The position numbers and the translations under genes were made by a program. Positions 48,754-58,149 of a stretch of DNA of 64,000 nucleotides are shown here, one piece after another. The notes beneath the pieces are model-generated. The model ran no database searches. It saw only the letters and a list, made by a program, of their open reading frames with translations, and had not been told where the DNA came from. The stretch lies in the NCBI RefSeq assembly GCF_030296615.1, contig NZ_AP027732.1:1922001-1986000 (forward strand), read 5' to 3'. Position 1 is the stretch's first letter. The number at the start of each line of letters is the position of its first letter. The stretch is from Frondihabitans sucicola (GTDB lineage Bacteria; Actinomycetota; Actinomycetes; Actinomycetales; Microbacteriaceae).

Positions 48754-51734
48754 TTGACTTCCTCTGCCACAGCGTCGTCGGGTCCGGTTCGTCCGGGCCG
48801 TCGTTCGCCTCGTGTCCCCATCCTCGTGACCATCGGCGTGCTCGCCGCGCTGGTGATCATGTTCTTCATCTTCGCGGGCCTCGCGACCGACTACCTGTGG
48901 TACCAGCAGCTCGGCTTCACCCGCGTCATCGTGACGCAGTGGATCACCGGCACGGCGCTGTTCTTCATCGGCTTCCTCGGCATGGCCGTCCCGGTGTACG
49001 TCAGCATCGACATCGCGTTCCGGTTCCGGCCGGTGTACGCCAAACTCAACTCGCAGCTCGACCGCTACCAGCAGGTCATCGAGCCGCTCCGCCGAACGGT
49101 GATGCTCGGCATCCCGATCGTGCTCGGCCTGTTCGGCGGCATCGCCACCTCCAGCCACTGGTCGATGATCCTCCAGTGGCTCAACCGAACGCCGTTCCAC
49201 AAGGTCGACCCGCAGTTCCACCTCGACATCGGCTTCTACGTCTTCTCCCTGCCCTTCTATCAGGGCTTGGTCGGCTTCTCCTCGGCCGTCGTGCTCCTCT
49301 CCGCCATCGCCGCCCTCGCCACGAGCTACCTCTACGGGGCCCTCCGTTTCTCGGGCCGCGAAGTGCGGATCTCGCGCGTCGCTCGTATCCAGATCGCCGT
49401 GACGGCCGCGGTCTACATCGGTCTGCAGGCCATCAGCCTCTGGCTCGACCAGTACGCCACGCTCACCGACGGGTCGAACAAGCTGCTCACCGGAGCGACC
49501 TACACCGATGTGGTCGCGGGAATCCCCGCGAAGCAGATCCTGGCCTACGCGGCGGCGGTCGTCGCGATCCTGTTCATCGTCACGGCGGTCATCGGGCGCT
49601 GGCGCCTGCCGATCATCGGTACGGCACTCCTCATCGTGATCAGCCTCGTCATCGGTGCGATCTATCCGTGGATCGTCCAGCGGTTCACGGTCGACCCCTC
49701 CGCGAAGAGCGTCGAGTCGAGTTACATCGAGAAGAACATCAAGGCGACGAGAACGGCGTACGGGGTCTCGAGCGTCAAAGAGACCAACTACGACGCCAAG
49801 TCGACGGCATCCAAAGGCGCCCTCGCGAACGACGCAACGACCACGGAGAACATCCGGATCATCGACCCGTCGCTCGTGACCGATGCTTTCGCTCAGCTCC
49901 AGCAGTACCGGCAGTACTACGCCTTCCCCGACCAGCTCGACGTCGACCGCTACAAGATCGACGGCAAGGTGCAAGACGTCGTGATCGCCGTTCGCGAGCT
50001 CAACCAGTCCGGTCTCGGCTCCTCGAACAATCCGTACAACTCGACCTTCGTCTACACCCACGGGTACGGCGTCGTGGCGGCGTACGGCAACCAGCGTTCG
50101 GCGGACGGTCAGCCGGTGTTCCTCGAGTCGGGAATCCCGGTGAAGGGCTCCCTGGGCACTTCGAAGAACTTCGAACCGCGCATCTACTTCGGCGAGCAGG
50201 GGCCGCAGTACTCCATCGTCGGCGGAAACGGTCTCAACAAGGTCGAGCTCGACTACCCCTCCGGCAATGACGACAACGGCAACAACGCCACCACCACGTA
50301 CTCCGGCGACGGTGGGCCGAAGCTGAACAACACGTTCAAGAAACTCATCTACGCGATCAAGTTCCAATCGGAACAGATCTTCCTGTCCGACGCGGTGAAT
50401 TCGAAGTCGCAGATCCTCTACGACCGCGACCCGTCGACCCGCGTGCAGAAGGTGGCCCCGTACCTCACGCTCGACAGCGACCCGTATCCCGCGGTGGTCA
50501 ACGGTCGAGTGGTCTGGATCGTCGATGGTTACACCACGACCGATCAGTACCCGTACTCCGCCCAGCGAAGCCTTTCGACGTCGATCGCCGACGCCAACAA
50601 GGCGGCCCCGGCCTACGCGACCGACCAGATCAACTACATCCGGAACTCCGTGAAGGCGACGGTCGACGCGTACTCGGGCAAGGTGACGCTCTATTCCTGG
50701 GACAAGACCGATCCCATCCTGCAGACGTGGCAGAAGGTCTTCCCGTCGACGGTGAAGCCCATGGCCGACATGAGCGGCACACTGCTGAGCCACGTCCGGT
50801 ACCCCGAAGATCTGTTCAAGATGCAGCGCGAGATCCTGGGCACGTATCACGTGACCGATCCTGGCTCGTTCTACAACGGTGACGACGCCTGGACGACTCC
50901 GAACGAGCCGACCAAGACGAGCGGCGACACGTCGCTGCAGCCGCCGTACTACCTCACGATGAAGCTGCCCGATCAGAATGCGGCGTTCCAGCTGTACTCG
51001 ACGTACATTCCACAGCAGACCAACGAGTCGAATCCCCGAAACGTGCTGACCGGTTATCTGGCGGCGAATTCCGACGCCGGCGATACCAAGGGCTCGATCT
51101 CGAAGAACTACGGCAAGCTGACGCTCCTGACCCTGCCGAAGACGGACAACGTCCCCGGCCCAGGCCAGGTGCAGGCGAACTTCAACGCCGACTCGACGGT
51201 CGCCAACGTGCTGAACATCCTGGCGCGTGGTGACACCCAGGTGAAGCGAGGCAACCTCCTCACCCTCCCCGTCGGTGGTGGCCTTCTCTACGTCCAGCCG
51301 GTCTACGTCCAGTCGACCTCCGATACGTCGTACCCGATCCTGCAGAAGATCCTCGTGTCGTTCGGCGACAGGATCGCCTTCGAAGACACCCTCAAGGAGG
51401 CGCTCGACGACCTGTTCGGCGGCGACTCCGGTGCGACCACCGGCGACGCCGGCGTCGGGACCGGCACCTCGACGGGGGAAGCACGGGCACCGGAACGGGC
51501 ACGGGAACCGGAACGGGGACTGGAACCGGCACGGGCACAGGCACAGGCACGGGCACCGGATCGGGAACGGGCTCGACGGCCCAGAGTGCTGCTCTGAAAG
51601 CCGCATTGGCGGACGCACAGTCGGCTCTTGCCGAGCGCAAGACGGCGTACGAGAAGAACGATCTCGTCGCCGCAGCACAGGCCGATGCCAAGCTGCAGAG
51701 CGCCCTCGAGGCGGCCGTGAAGGCTTCCCAATAG
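48754..51734 (+). CDS. UPF0182 large membrane protein with Gly-Thr-repeat tail; frame interrupted by one missing base
   Basis: About 993 residues: seven N-terminal membrane helices (for example ILVTIGVLAALVIMFFIFAG and AVVAILFIVTAVIG), a large extracytoplasmic domain (LVTDAFAQLQQYRQYYAFPD, MADMSGTLLSHVRYPEDLFK) and, after restoring one G at 51474-51478, a Gly-Thr tandem tail followed by a short coiled helix (ALAERKTAYEKNDLVAAAQA) ending in ASQ. Without the base, the frame ends early at 51597 in Arg/Glu/Pro-rich nonsense. TTG start with AGGAGCAG; TAGGAT at about 48713 may be the -10. Function of the family is unknown. Confidence 0.9.
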
Positions 51735-51795
51735 GGTCCGGAGCCGCCTCGATTAGAACCGAGGCGGCACCCCGTGCTAGAGTCATTTCTTGTGC

Positions 51796-51869
51796 CGCGG
51801 GGTGGAGCAGTTCGGTAGCTCGCTGGGCTCATAACCCAGAGGTCGTAGGTTCAAATCCTGCCCCCGCAA
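51796..51869 (+). tRNA. Initiator tRNA-fMet (anticodon CAU)
   Basis: A 74-base cloverleaf. The acceptor stem starts CGCGGGG and ends CCCCGCA, leaving the C1-A72 mismatch diagnostic of initiator tRNA; the anticodon stem has three G-C pairs (GGG and CCC around CTCATAA), the second initiator hallmark. The T arm is TTCAAAT. CCA is not encoded: the bases after the discriminator A are CAA, so the CCA must be added by enzyme. A strong terminator follows. Confidence 0.97.
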
Positions 51870-51883
51870 CAAGAAACACCACG

Positions 51884-51919
51884 AAAACCCCCGAGATCAT
51901 CACGATCTCGGGGGTTTTT
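51884..51919 (+). terminator. Terminator of the initiator tRNA
   Basis: AAAACCCCCGAGATC pairs with GATCTCGGGGGTTTTT around a five-base loop; a classic intrinsic terminator 14 bases after the tRNA. Confidence 0.93.
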
Positions 51920-52630
51920 GGTTGTGTCCCGGTGCCCCGCCAATCCGGTCAGCGCCGCCGATGGCGACGAGCACCCTGTGATCCGGCAGTGCCAACGGGA
52001 TCGCGTGGTGCTGCTTCGCCGCCGGATGGAGTCTGCGCCGAGTCAGGTCGTCGCTGGTGCTACTGGTTCGTAGCGCGCGGCACGAGCGGCAGCCGAGGAC
52101 CGACTGACAGGCGCCGGCAATCAGCGCGTACCGGCCCGACGCCGGGGCGGTCTCGCCGAGGCCGTGACGCCCGCCTGAGGGCGACTGGTGCCGAGCGGCA
52201 CCACGGGGCGACGTCTGGCACCGTGCGATCGCGTGGTGCCCAGCGGGTGGGCTGGTGCCGCCGCTGCCGGGCGGGCTGGTGCCGTGGTGCCGGGCGGACG
52301 GGCTGGTGCCGTGGTGCCCAGCCGGTGGGCTGGTGGTGGTGCCGGGCGGGTGGGCTGGTGCTGGTGGTGGTGCTGCCTGGCAGGTGGGGCTGGTGTGGTG
52401 CTGCCTGGCGGATCGGCTGGTCGGCTGTGCCGACCCCGGCGTGTGGCACACCGACGGGCACCCGATGCAGGAGTTGCCCAGACGCACCGCCGGGGCGGTC
52501 TGTACCCCGGGCACGCGCACGGCCGCCGCCGACCACGCTCCGCAGTGCTCGAGCCTCCGGGCCGACCTCGGTCCACCTGGCGACCTCCGCAGCGGCCTGG
52601 CACCTCGGCTCTCAGCCGACGGCTCCGCGC
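51920..52630. repeat. Gene-free stretch with degenerate GGTGCCGGGCGGGCTG-type repeats
   Basis: About 700 bases between the tRNA terminator and the nitrilase gene. From about 52180 to 52435 it is made of drifting units such as GGTGCCGGGCGGGCTGGTG and GTGGTGCC; both strands stay open in several frames for that reason, but nothing resembles a protein. 51920-52180 is ordinary G+C-rich sequence in which I see no feature. TAGGGT at 52631-52636 belongs to the next gene. Confidence 0.75.
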
Positions 52631-52642
52631 TAGGGTGACGGC

Positions 52643-53464
52643 ATGAGCGAGAGCATTCTGGTGGCCGTCGGACAATTCGCCCCGACGGCCGACTCGGCAG
52701 CCAACCTCGCCGCCATCGACGAACTCGCGACTCGGGCCGCTGCGCGAAGCGCACGCGTGGTCGTCTTCCCCGAGTACTCCTCCTACTTCGAGAAGGAGAT
52801 GGGTCCCGGCTTCGTGGCCGCCGCCCAGCCCCTCGATGGCTCCTTCGTCCGCGGTCTGGGCAGGATCGCAGCGCGACTCGATCTCCACGTCGTCGCCGGC
52901 CTGGTCGCGTCGACCGGCACCGAGCGCTTCTCCAACACCCTCGTCGCCGTGGCGCCGAGCGGCGAGGTCGCTGCCAGCTACCGCAAACTTCATCTCTACG
53001 ACGCGTTCGGCCAGCGGGAGTCCGACTGGGTTCTCCCCGGCGAGATCGAGGCCCCGCAGACCTTCGTGGTCGATGGATTCACCCTCGGGCTGCAGACCTG
53101 CTACGACATCCGGTTTCCCGAGGTCACCAGGATGCTCGTGGACGCCGGTGTCGAGGTCGTCGTGCTCCCGGCGGAGTGGGTCCGTGGCCCGCTCAAGGAG
53201 CACCACTGGCGAACGCTCGTCACGGCCCGGGCCATCGAGAACACCATCTACGTGGCGGCGGCCGACCACGTGCCTCCGGTCGGGGTGGGAAACAGCATGA
53301 TCGTCGATCCGCACGGAGTCGAGATCGCGGCGATCGGCGACGAACCCGGCATCGCGGTGGCCGAGGTGCGACGCGACCGGCTCACCGACGTGCGCCGGGT
53401 CAATCCTGCTCTCGCCCTGCGGCGCTTCCGCGTCGTGCCCGCAGAGCCCGCGTCCGACCGCTGA
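52643..53464 (+). CDS. Carbon-nitrogen hydrolase (nitrilase superfamily)
   Basis: A 273-residue amidase-type hydrolase. The catalytic triad is visible: Glu44 in VFPEYSS, Lys115 in YRKLHLYDAFG and Cys153 in LQTCYDIRFPE. The last motif and length match the Nit2/omega-amidase and predicted-amidohydrolase branch rather than true nitrilases; the substrate may be an alpha-keto acid amide such as deaminated glutathione, but this is inference. TAGGGT (52631-52636) stands six bases before the ATG, so it is probably leaderless. It converges on an aminotransferase gene of a kind that could supply keto-acid amides. Confidence 0.88.
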   Translation: MSESILVAVGQFAPTADSAANLAAIDELATRAAARSARVVVFPEYSSYFEKEMGPGFVAAAQPLDGSFVRGLGRIAARLDLHVVAGLVASTGTERFSNTLVAVAPSGEVAASYRKLHLYDAFGQRESDWVLPGEIEAPQTFVVDGFTLGLQTCYDIRFPEVTRMLVDAGVEVVVLPAEWVRGPLKEHHWRTLVTARAIENTIYVAAADHVPPVGVGNSMIVDPHGVEIAAIGDEPGIAVAEVRRDRLTDVRRVNPALALRRFRVVPAEPASDR

Positions 53465-53468
53465 ACCT

Positions 53469-53553
53469 CCCGAAATCGAAGGGGATTCCCCTGCTTCGGC
53501 CCGAGGACTGGGCGAAGCGCGGGGGTGTGCGAAAAATCCCCTTCGATTTCGGG
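53469..53553. repeat. Inverted repeat element, copy B, between the hydrolase and aminotransferase genes
   Basis: CCCGAAATCGAAGGGGATT (53469-53487) is matched perfectly in inverse by 53535-53553, with a 47-base interior that contains a further imperfect stem around CTTCGGCCC and GGGCGAAG. The arm is identical to that of copy A at 31727. It begins five bases after the hydrolase stop. Confidence 0.92.
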
Positions 53554-53560
53554 CAGGCGT

Positions 53561-53705
53561 AGGGGCAGAGGCGGGGCAGGGGCAGGGGCAGGCAGACAGC
53601 AGGCAGGCAGGCAGGCGGGCAGACAGGCGGGCGGGGCGGACAGACAGGCGGGCGGGCGGGCAGGCAGGCAGGCAGACAGACAGGCGGGCGGGGCGCGACA
53701 GGCAG
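53561..53705 (+). repeat. Simple-sequence tract of GGCA and GGCG units
   Basis: Runs of GGGGCA, then GGCAGGCAGGCGGGC-type units with scattered GACA, for about 145 bases, ending about 20 bases before the stop of the aminotransferase gene. No gene. Such tetranucleotide tracts are prone to slippage. Confidence 0.88.
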
Positions 53706-53725
53706 ACGCGCGACCGGGCGGCCGC

Positions 53726-54925
53726 CTACGGGCGCAGGGCGGCCAGCTGCGCCGACGCCTGCTCGAGGACCTCGATGCGCTTGCAGAAGGCGAAGCGCAC
53801 GCGCGACGACAGCTCGGCGGCGAGGTCGGGGTGGCAGAAGGCGCTGATGGGCACGCCGACCACACCGGCGAGCTCGGGCAGGCGCCGGCACAGATCGACG
53901 GCGTCGTCGAAGCCGAGCGGCGCGGCGTCGGCGACGACGAAGTACGAGCCGGCCGGATGCGAGACCTCGAAACCCGCCGCGGTGAGACCGGCGCTCAACA
54001 GATCGCGCTTCTGCTGCAGCGTGGCAGCAATGCCCTGGAAGTAGCTGTCGGGAAGCCCGAGGCCGACGGCGATCGCCGGCTGGAAGGGTGCACCGTTCAC
54101 GAAGGTCAGGAACTGCTTGACGGCCAGGATCTGGGTCACGAGTTCGGCCGGAGCGGTCAACCAGCCGATCTTCCATCCGGTTGTGGAGAACGTCTTGCCG
54201 CCCGACGAGATGGTGACCGTCCGGGATCCTGCGCCCGGAAGCGTTGCGATGGGCGTGTGGGCCCGACCGTCGAACAGGAGGTGCTCGTAGACCTCGTCCG
54301 AGACGATGACGGCGTCGTGCTGCTCGGCGAGTTCGACGATCAGCGCCTTCGTCTCGGGGGAGAGGACGGTGCCGGTCGGGTTGTGCGGATCATTGAGCAG
54401 GATCACCCGCGTGCGGTCGGTGATCGCGCGCCGGAGTTCGTCGTGATCGACGGCGAAGTCGGGCCCGCGCAGTGCGACCGTGCGGTGTTCGCCGCGTGCC
54501 AGGCCGATGACGGCGCCGTAGGAGTCGTAGAACGGCTCGAGGGTGACCACCTCGTCGCCGGCGTCGACGAGCGCCAGGAGCGTCGCGGCGAGGGCCTCGG
54601 TCGCTCCGGCGGTGACCAAGACCTCGCTGCCCGGGTCGGGACGGAGACCGTAGAAGCGCTCCTGATGGGTCGCGACGGCCTCGAGCAGGATCGGCATGCC
54701 TCGCCCGGGCGGGTACTGGTTGACGCCATCCGTGATGGCCTTCTTGGCGGCTTCGAGGACTTCGACGGGGCCGTCCTCGTCAGGGAACCCCTGCCCGAGG
54801 TTGATGGACGACGTCGACGTGGCGAGCGCCGACATCTCGGCGAAGATCGTCGGCGCCAGTCGGCCGGCCGGGTCGAGGAGCATGGCGCCGCGGGCGGCGC
54901 GCTCCCAAGGGGCGAGTGTCGTCAT
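53726..54925 (-). CDS. Class I/II PLP-dependent aminotransferase (methionine/kynurenine aminotransferase type)
   Basis: A 399-residue aminotransferase. SINLGQGFPDEDGP near the N terminus, NDPHNPTGTVLS (178-189) and the Schiff-base lysine K244 in SSGGKTFSTTGWKIGW place it with the YbdL/KAT-type enzymes that use methionine, glutamine or kynurenine-like donors. The neighbouring omega-amidase-like hydrolase supports a glutamine or methionine role. It is not part of the dap cluster 37 kb away. The ATG has a GAGGA ribosome site; TTACGG upstream may be the -10. Confidence 0.87.
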   Translation of the reverse strand: MTTLAPWERAARGAMLLDPAGRLAPTIFAEMSALATSTSSINLGQGFPDEDGPVEVLEAAKKAITDGVNQYPPGRGMPILLEAVATHQERFYGLRPDPGSEVLVTAGATEALAATLLALVDAGDEVVTLEPFYDSYGAVIGLARGEHRTVALRGPDFAVDHDELRRAITDRTRVILLNDPHNPTGTVLSPETKALIVELAEQHDAVIVSDEVYEHLLFDGRAHTPIATLPGAGSRTVTISSGGKTFSTTGWKIGWLTAPAELVTQILAVKQFLTFVNGAPFQPAIAVGLGLPDSYFQGIAATLQQKRDLLSAGLTAAGFEVSHPAGSYFVVADAAPLGFDDAVDLCRRLPELAGVVGVPISAFCHPDLAAELSSRVRFAFCKRIEVLEQASAQLAALRP

Positions 54926-55088
54926 GGTGTCCTCGTGCGCTGGGGGTGTTCGTCCACCGTAACCCTCCCCTCTCGGCTGGCCCTTACGGTGCCCGCCTAT
55001 GATGTGACACCAGATCGCTCACCGGTTCACCGTGCCTCCATTCGGATTCACGGCGCGCACAGGTGAGGCTTGAAAGGAGCACTCGCGG

Positions 55089-57029
55089 ATGACAGAGACC
55101 CCTGGCCGTGACGTCAACCCGGACGACGTCAATCCGGACGACGCCAACCCCGAAGGCGTCGACGCGGATGGCGTGAAGCCCGCTGACGAGACCTCCGGCG
55201 ACGGGAGCCGAGTCGACGAGCCCCGCTCCGACGAGCCCCGCCAGGGCGCCGTCCACGGCGACTGGCAGGCGCCCCACGCGAGCGCCCGGCAGACCGGCAA
55301 GCAGCCCGCGGCCGAACCGGCCGCCGAGCAGCCCCCGGCCGGACCCTCGGCCGAGCACTCCTCCGTCGAGCCCACGGTCGACCAGCCCGCTTCTGCCGAG
55401 CACGAGACCGCCGAGTACCCCTCCGACTCGCAGCCGACCCAGGAGTACCCCTCCGACTCGCAGCCGACCCAGGAGTACCCCTCCGAGGCGCCGCGCGGCT
55501 CCGATGCCGCCTCTTCGGGCTGGGGAGTCCCTCCGGTCGGCGCTCCTCCGCTCCCGGGTGAGGCGCCCACGCCGCTCGCCGATGCGCACTCGGGCGATGT
55601 TCCCCCGACCGATGCCGCGTCGCACAGCGGTCTGCACCGCGCCCCCGCCTCGCTCGACCACGCCGCCTACGCCGGCGCGAACTCGGCGGCCTTCGGTAGC
55701 CTCGGCCGACCCGATTCCGGAGACGCCGCTTCCGCGACTCCGGAGGGCACCGGCTTCACCGGCGGCCCGTCCGGCTACAGCTACGACTCGAGCAACGCCG
55801 CCGCTGCCGGCGGCTGGTCCGCTCCCGTCGCGCCCCGCCCCCGCAAGCGCGGCCTCGGCGCACTCGTCGCCGTCGCCGTCGTCGCCGCCGTGATCGGTGC
55901 CCTCGTCGCCACCGGCGGCTACGCGCTTCTCGGCTCGCGCCCGAGCACGGCCGAGGGCGGCACCCCGAGCAACCTCACGATCGGCCACTACGACGACGCG
56001 ACCGTCGTGACGGCCGTCGCAGCCAAGGCGACCCCGTCCGTCGTGACGATCGACGTCGCGTCCGGAACCTCCGAGGGCACGGGGTCCGGCGTGGTCCTGA
56101 CCTCGGACGGCTACATCGTGACCAACACCCACGTCGTGACCCTCGACGGCGCCAGCGCGACCGGCACGGTGCGGGTCACGACGTCCAGCGGTCGCATCTA
56201 TGCGGGCAAGATCATCGGCACCGACCCGCTGGTCGACCTCGCCGTGATCAAGATCGACGCGACGGGGATGACCCCCATCGAGTTCGCGAACTCGTCGAAG
56301 CTCAACGTCGGCGACACGGCGGTGGCCATTGGCGCACCGCTGGGTCTGTCCAACACGGTGACCGACGGCATCGTCTCGACGCTCGACCGCAGCATCTCGG
56401 TCGCGTCCTCGGCGGCGCCCAGCACGGGCGGCGATTCGAGCGACTCGCAGGACAACAACGGCCAGGGCCCGTTCAGCTTCGACAACGGTTCGGGCCCGTC
56501 GAGCGGCACCAGCAACCTGATCTCCCTTCCCGTGATCCAGACCGACGCCTCGATCAACCCGGGTAACTCGGGTGGTGCTCTGCTCGACTCCAAGGGCAAG
56601 CTCATCGGCATCAACGTCGCGATCGCGAGTGCGAGCGCGTCGAGTGACTCGGGGGCGCAGTCGGGCAGTATCGGCGTCGGTTTCTCGATCCCCGCCAACC
56701 TCGTCAAGCGCGTTGCCAACGACATCAAAGACACCGGCTCGGCGACCCACGGGCTGCTCGGAGCCTCCGTCGGCGACGCCACGAGCGACACGACCGCGAG
56801 CCACACCGGGGCGCTCATCAAGTCGCTCACCTCCAGTGGCGCGGCCGAGAAGGCCGGGCTGAGGGCTGGTGACGTCGTGACGCAGTTCGACGGCAACTCC
56901 GTCACGGGCGCGACCGACCTCACCGCTCAGGTGCGAACGCTGGCCGGAGGCGACACCGGGTCGCTCACGTACATCCGCGACGGCAACACCAAGACGACCA
57001 CGGTGACCCTGGGCACCCTGAAAGGCTGA
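55089..57029 (+). CDS. HtrA/DegP-type membrane serine protease with long disordered N terminus and PDZ domain
   Basis: A 646-residue envelope protease. About 250 disordered, Pro/Asp/Glu/Ser-rich cytoplasmic residues come first, including a perfect 30-base repeat (EYPSDSQPTQ), then one membrane helix (LVAVAVVAAVIGALVATGG, about 257-275), a trypsin-like domain with His348 (IVTNTHVV), Asp383 (PLVDLAVIKID) and Ser494 (INPGNSGGAL), and a C-terminal PDZ domain (LTSSGAAEKAGLRAGDVVTQ). The triad is intact. AAAGGAG precedes the ATG; TATGAT at about 54997 may be the -10, giving a long leader. Likely degrades misfolded secreted proteins. Confidence 0.94.
   Translation: MTETPGRDVNPDDVNPDDANPEGVDADGVKPADETSGDGSRVDEPRSDEPRQGAVHGDWQAPHASARQTGKQPAAEPAAEQPPAGPSAEHSSVEPTVDQPASAEHETAEYPSDSQPTQEYPSDSQPTQEYPSEAPRGSDAASSGWGVPPVGAPPLPGEAPTPLADAHSGDVPPTDAASHSGLHRAPASLDHAAYAGANSAAFGSLGRPDSGDAASATPEGTGFTGGPSGYSYDSSNAAAAGGWSAPVAPRPRKRGLGALVAVAVVAAVIGALVATGGYALLGSRPSTAEGGTPSNLTIGHYDDATVVTAVAAKATPSVVTIDVASGTSEGTGSGVVLTSDGYIVTNTHVVTLDGASATGTVRVTTSSGRIYAGKIIGTDPLVDLAVIKIDATGMTPIEFANSSKLNVGDTAVAIGAPLGLSNTVTDGIVSTLDRSISVASSAAPSTGGDSSDSQDNNGQGPFSFDNGSGPSSGTSNLISLPVIQTDASINPGNSGGALLDSKGKLIGINVAIASASASSDSGAQSGSIGVGFSIPANLVKRVANDIKDTGSATHGLLGASVGDATSDTTASHTGALIKSLTSSGAAEKAGLRAGDVVTQFDGNSVTGATDLTAQVRTLAGGDTGSLTYIRDGNTKTTTVTLGTLKG
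55413..55489 (+). repeat. 30-base tandem repeat inside the HtrA gene
   Basis: Two identical 30-base units (55413-55442 and 55443-55472) and 17 bases of a third, in frame, encode EYPSDSQPTQ. They lie in the disordered cytoplasmic region. Confidence 0.95.
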
Positions 57030-57103
57030 GTCGTCCTGGTAAGCTCGTCCGGATCTCCGCGGACGGCAGTCGGCCCACCGCGCACCCGACGCCACAGGAT
57101 CAG

Positions 57104-58147
57104 ATGAGCTCACAAGACAGCCGTACCGTCGGTGTGTCCTATGTGATGCCCGTCCTCAACGAGGTGCGCGAAATCCGGTCCGCCGTCGAGAGCCTGATCG
57201 CTCAAGATCACGAGGGCCCGTTCGAAGTCATCCTCGCTCTGGGGCCCAGCGTCGACGGCACCAACGAGGTCGTCGCCGAGATGGCGGCCGAAGACAGCAG
57301 GATCCGCAGCATCCCCAACCCGGTCGGGTCGACTCCGGCCGGTCTCAACGTCGCAATCCTGGCCTCGCGGTACCCCGTGACGGTGCGCGTCGATGCGCAC
57401 TCGGTCCTGCCGCCCGACTACACGCGGATCGCCGTCGAGACGCTCCTGCGGAGCGGGGCGGACAACGTCGGAGGCATCATGCGCGCCGAGGGCCGCACCC
57501 CCTTCGAGAAGGCCGTGGCGCGCGCCTACGGCAGCCGCGTGGGGCTCGGTGGCACCCCGCACCACGTCGGCGGCAAGGAGGGCCCCGCCGAGACGGCCTA
57601 CCTCGGCGTCTTCCAGCGGCACCGCCTGATCGAGGTCGGGCTGTTCGACGAGAACATCAAGCGCGGGCAAGACTGGGAGCTCAACCGTCGCCTGCGCAGC
57701 ACCGGCGGCACCGTGTGGTTCACGCCGCACCTCACCGTCACCTACCGTCCGCGCCCCAGTCTCCGGAAGCTCGTGCGGCAGTTCGTCGCCACGGGCATCT
57801 GGCGAGGCGAACTGGTTCGCCGGTTCGCGTTCGCCAACTCCCTGCGCTACCTCGTGCCCCCGGTCATGGTGCTCGGTGTGGTGATCGGCCTCGTCGTCGG
57901 TCTGATCGGTGTCGTGGGCGCCATGCTCGGCACGGCCCTCGCCTGGCTGCTGATCGGCTTCGTGATCCCCGCGGTCTACGTCGTCTTCGTGGTCGCGGCG
58001 ACGCTCGTCTCCGCCCGCGACGAGGGCGTCCGAACGCGGCTGTGGTTTCTCGTAGTCTTGCCCTGCATCCATTTCGGATGGGGGATCGGCTTCGTCGCCG
58101 GGTTCTCGAAGCTGACCAAGAACATCACCGCGCACGTCGGAAGGTAA
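57104..58147 (+). CDS. Family 2 glycosyltransferase, membrane anchored
   Basis: A 347-residue glycosyltransferase, GT-A fold: VSYVMPVLNEVREIRSAVES (N-terminal strand), SVDGTNEVV, TVRVDAHSVLPPDY (metal-site DxH variant) and RGQDWELNRRLRSTGG (acceptor motif, ED replaced by QD). About three membrane helices close the protein. It resembles ExoA/succinoglycan-type transferases. First gene of a surface glycopolymer cluster; two bases separate it from the CDP-alcohol transferase. AGGATCAG precedes the ATG. Sugar and acceptor are unknown. Confidence 0.88.
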   Translation: MSSQDSRTVGVSYVMPVLNEVREIRSAVESLIAQDHEGPFEVILALGPSVDGTNEVVAEMAAEDSRIRSIPNPVGSTPAGLNVAILASRYPVTVRVDAHSVLPPDYTRIAVETLLRSGADNVGGIMRAEGRTPFEKAVARAYGSRVGLGGTPHHVGGKEGPAETAYLGVFQRHRLIEVGLFDENIKRGQDWELNRRLRSTGGTVWFTPHLTVTYRPRPSLRKLVRQFVATGIWRGELVRRFAFANSLRYLVPPVMVLGVVIGLVVGLIGVVGAMLGTALAWLLIGFVIPAVYVVFVVAATLVSARDEGVRTRLWFLVVLPCIHFGWGIGFVAGFSKLTKNITAHVGR

Positions 58148-58149
58148 GA

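Noticed and set aside
48577..51786. Minus-strand open frame of more than 1000 codons opposite UPF0182
   Set aside because: Same antisense artefact; its length results from scarcity of stop codons, and it has no family resemblance.
51920..52630. Protein gene in the repeat region after the tRNA
   Set aside because: Frames on both strands encode only His-Gln-Pro or Gly-Trp-Cys repeats generated by the DNA repeat; no start signal.
31727..53553. Insertion sequences or a transposon carrying the shared inverted-repeat arms
   Set aside because: Each element is under 90 bases, has no transposase gene, and shows no evident target-site duplication.
53469..53725. Prophage or plasmid boundary at the repeat tract
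   Set aside because: No integrase, tRNA-adjacent att duplication or change of codon usage; the flanking genes are ordinary chromosomal ones.
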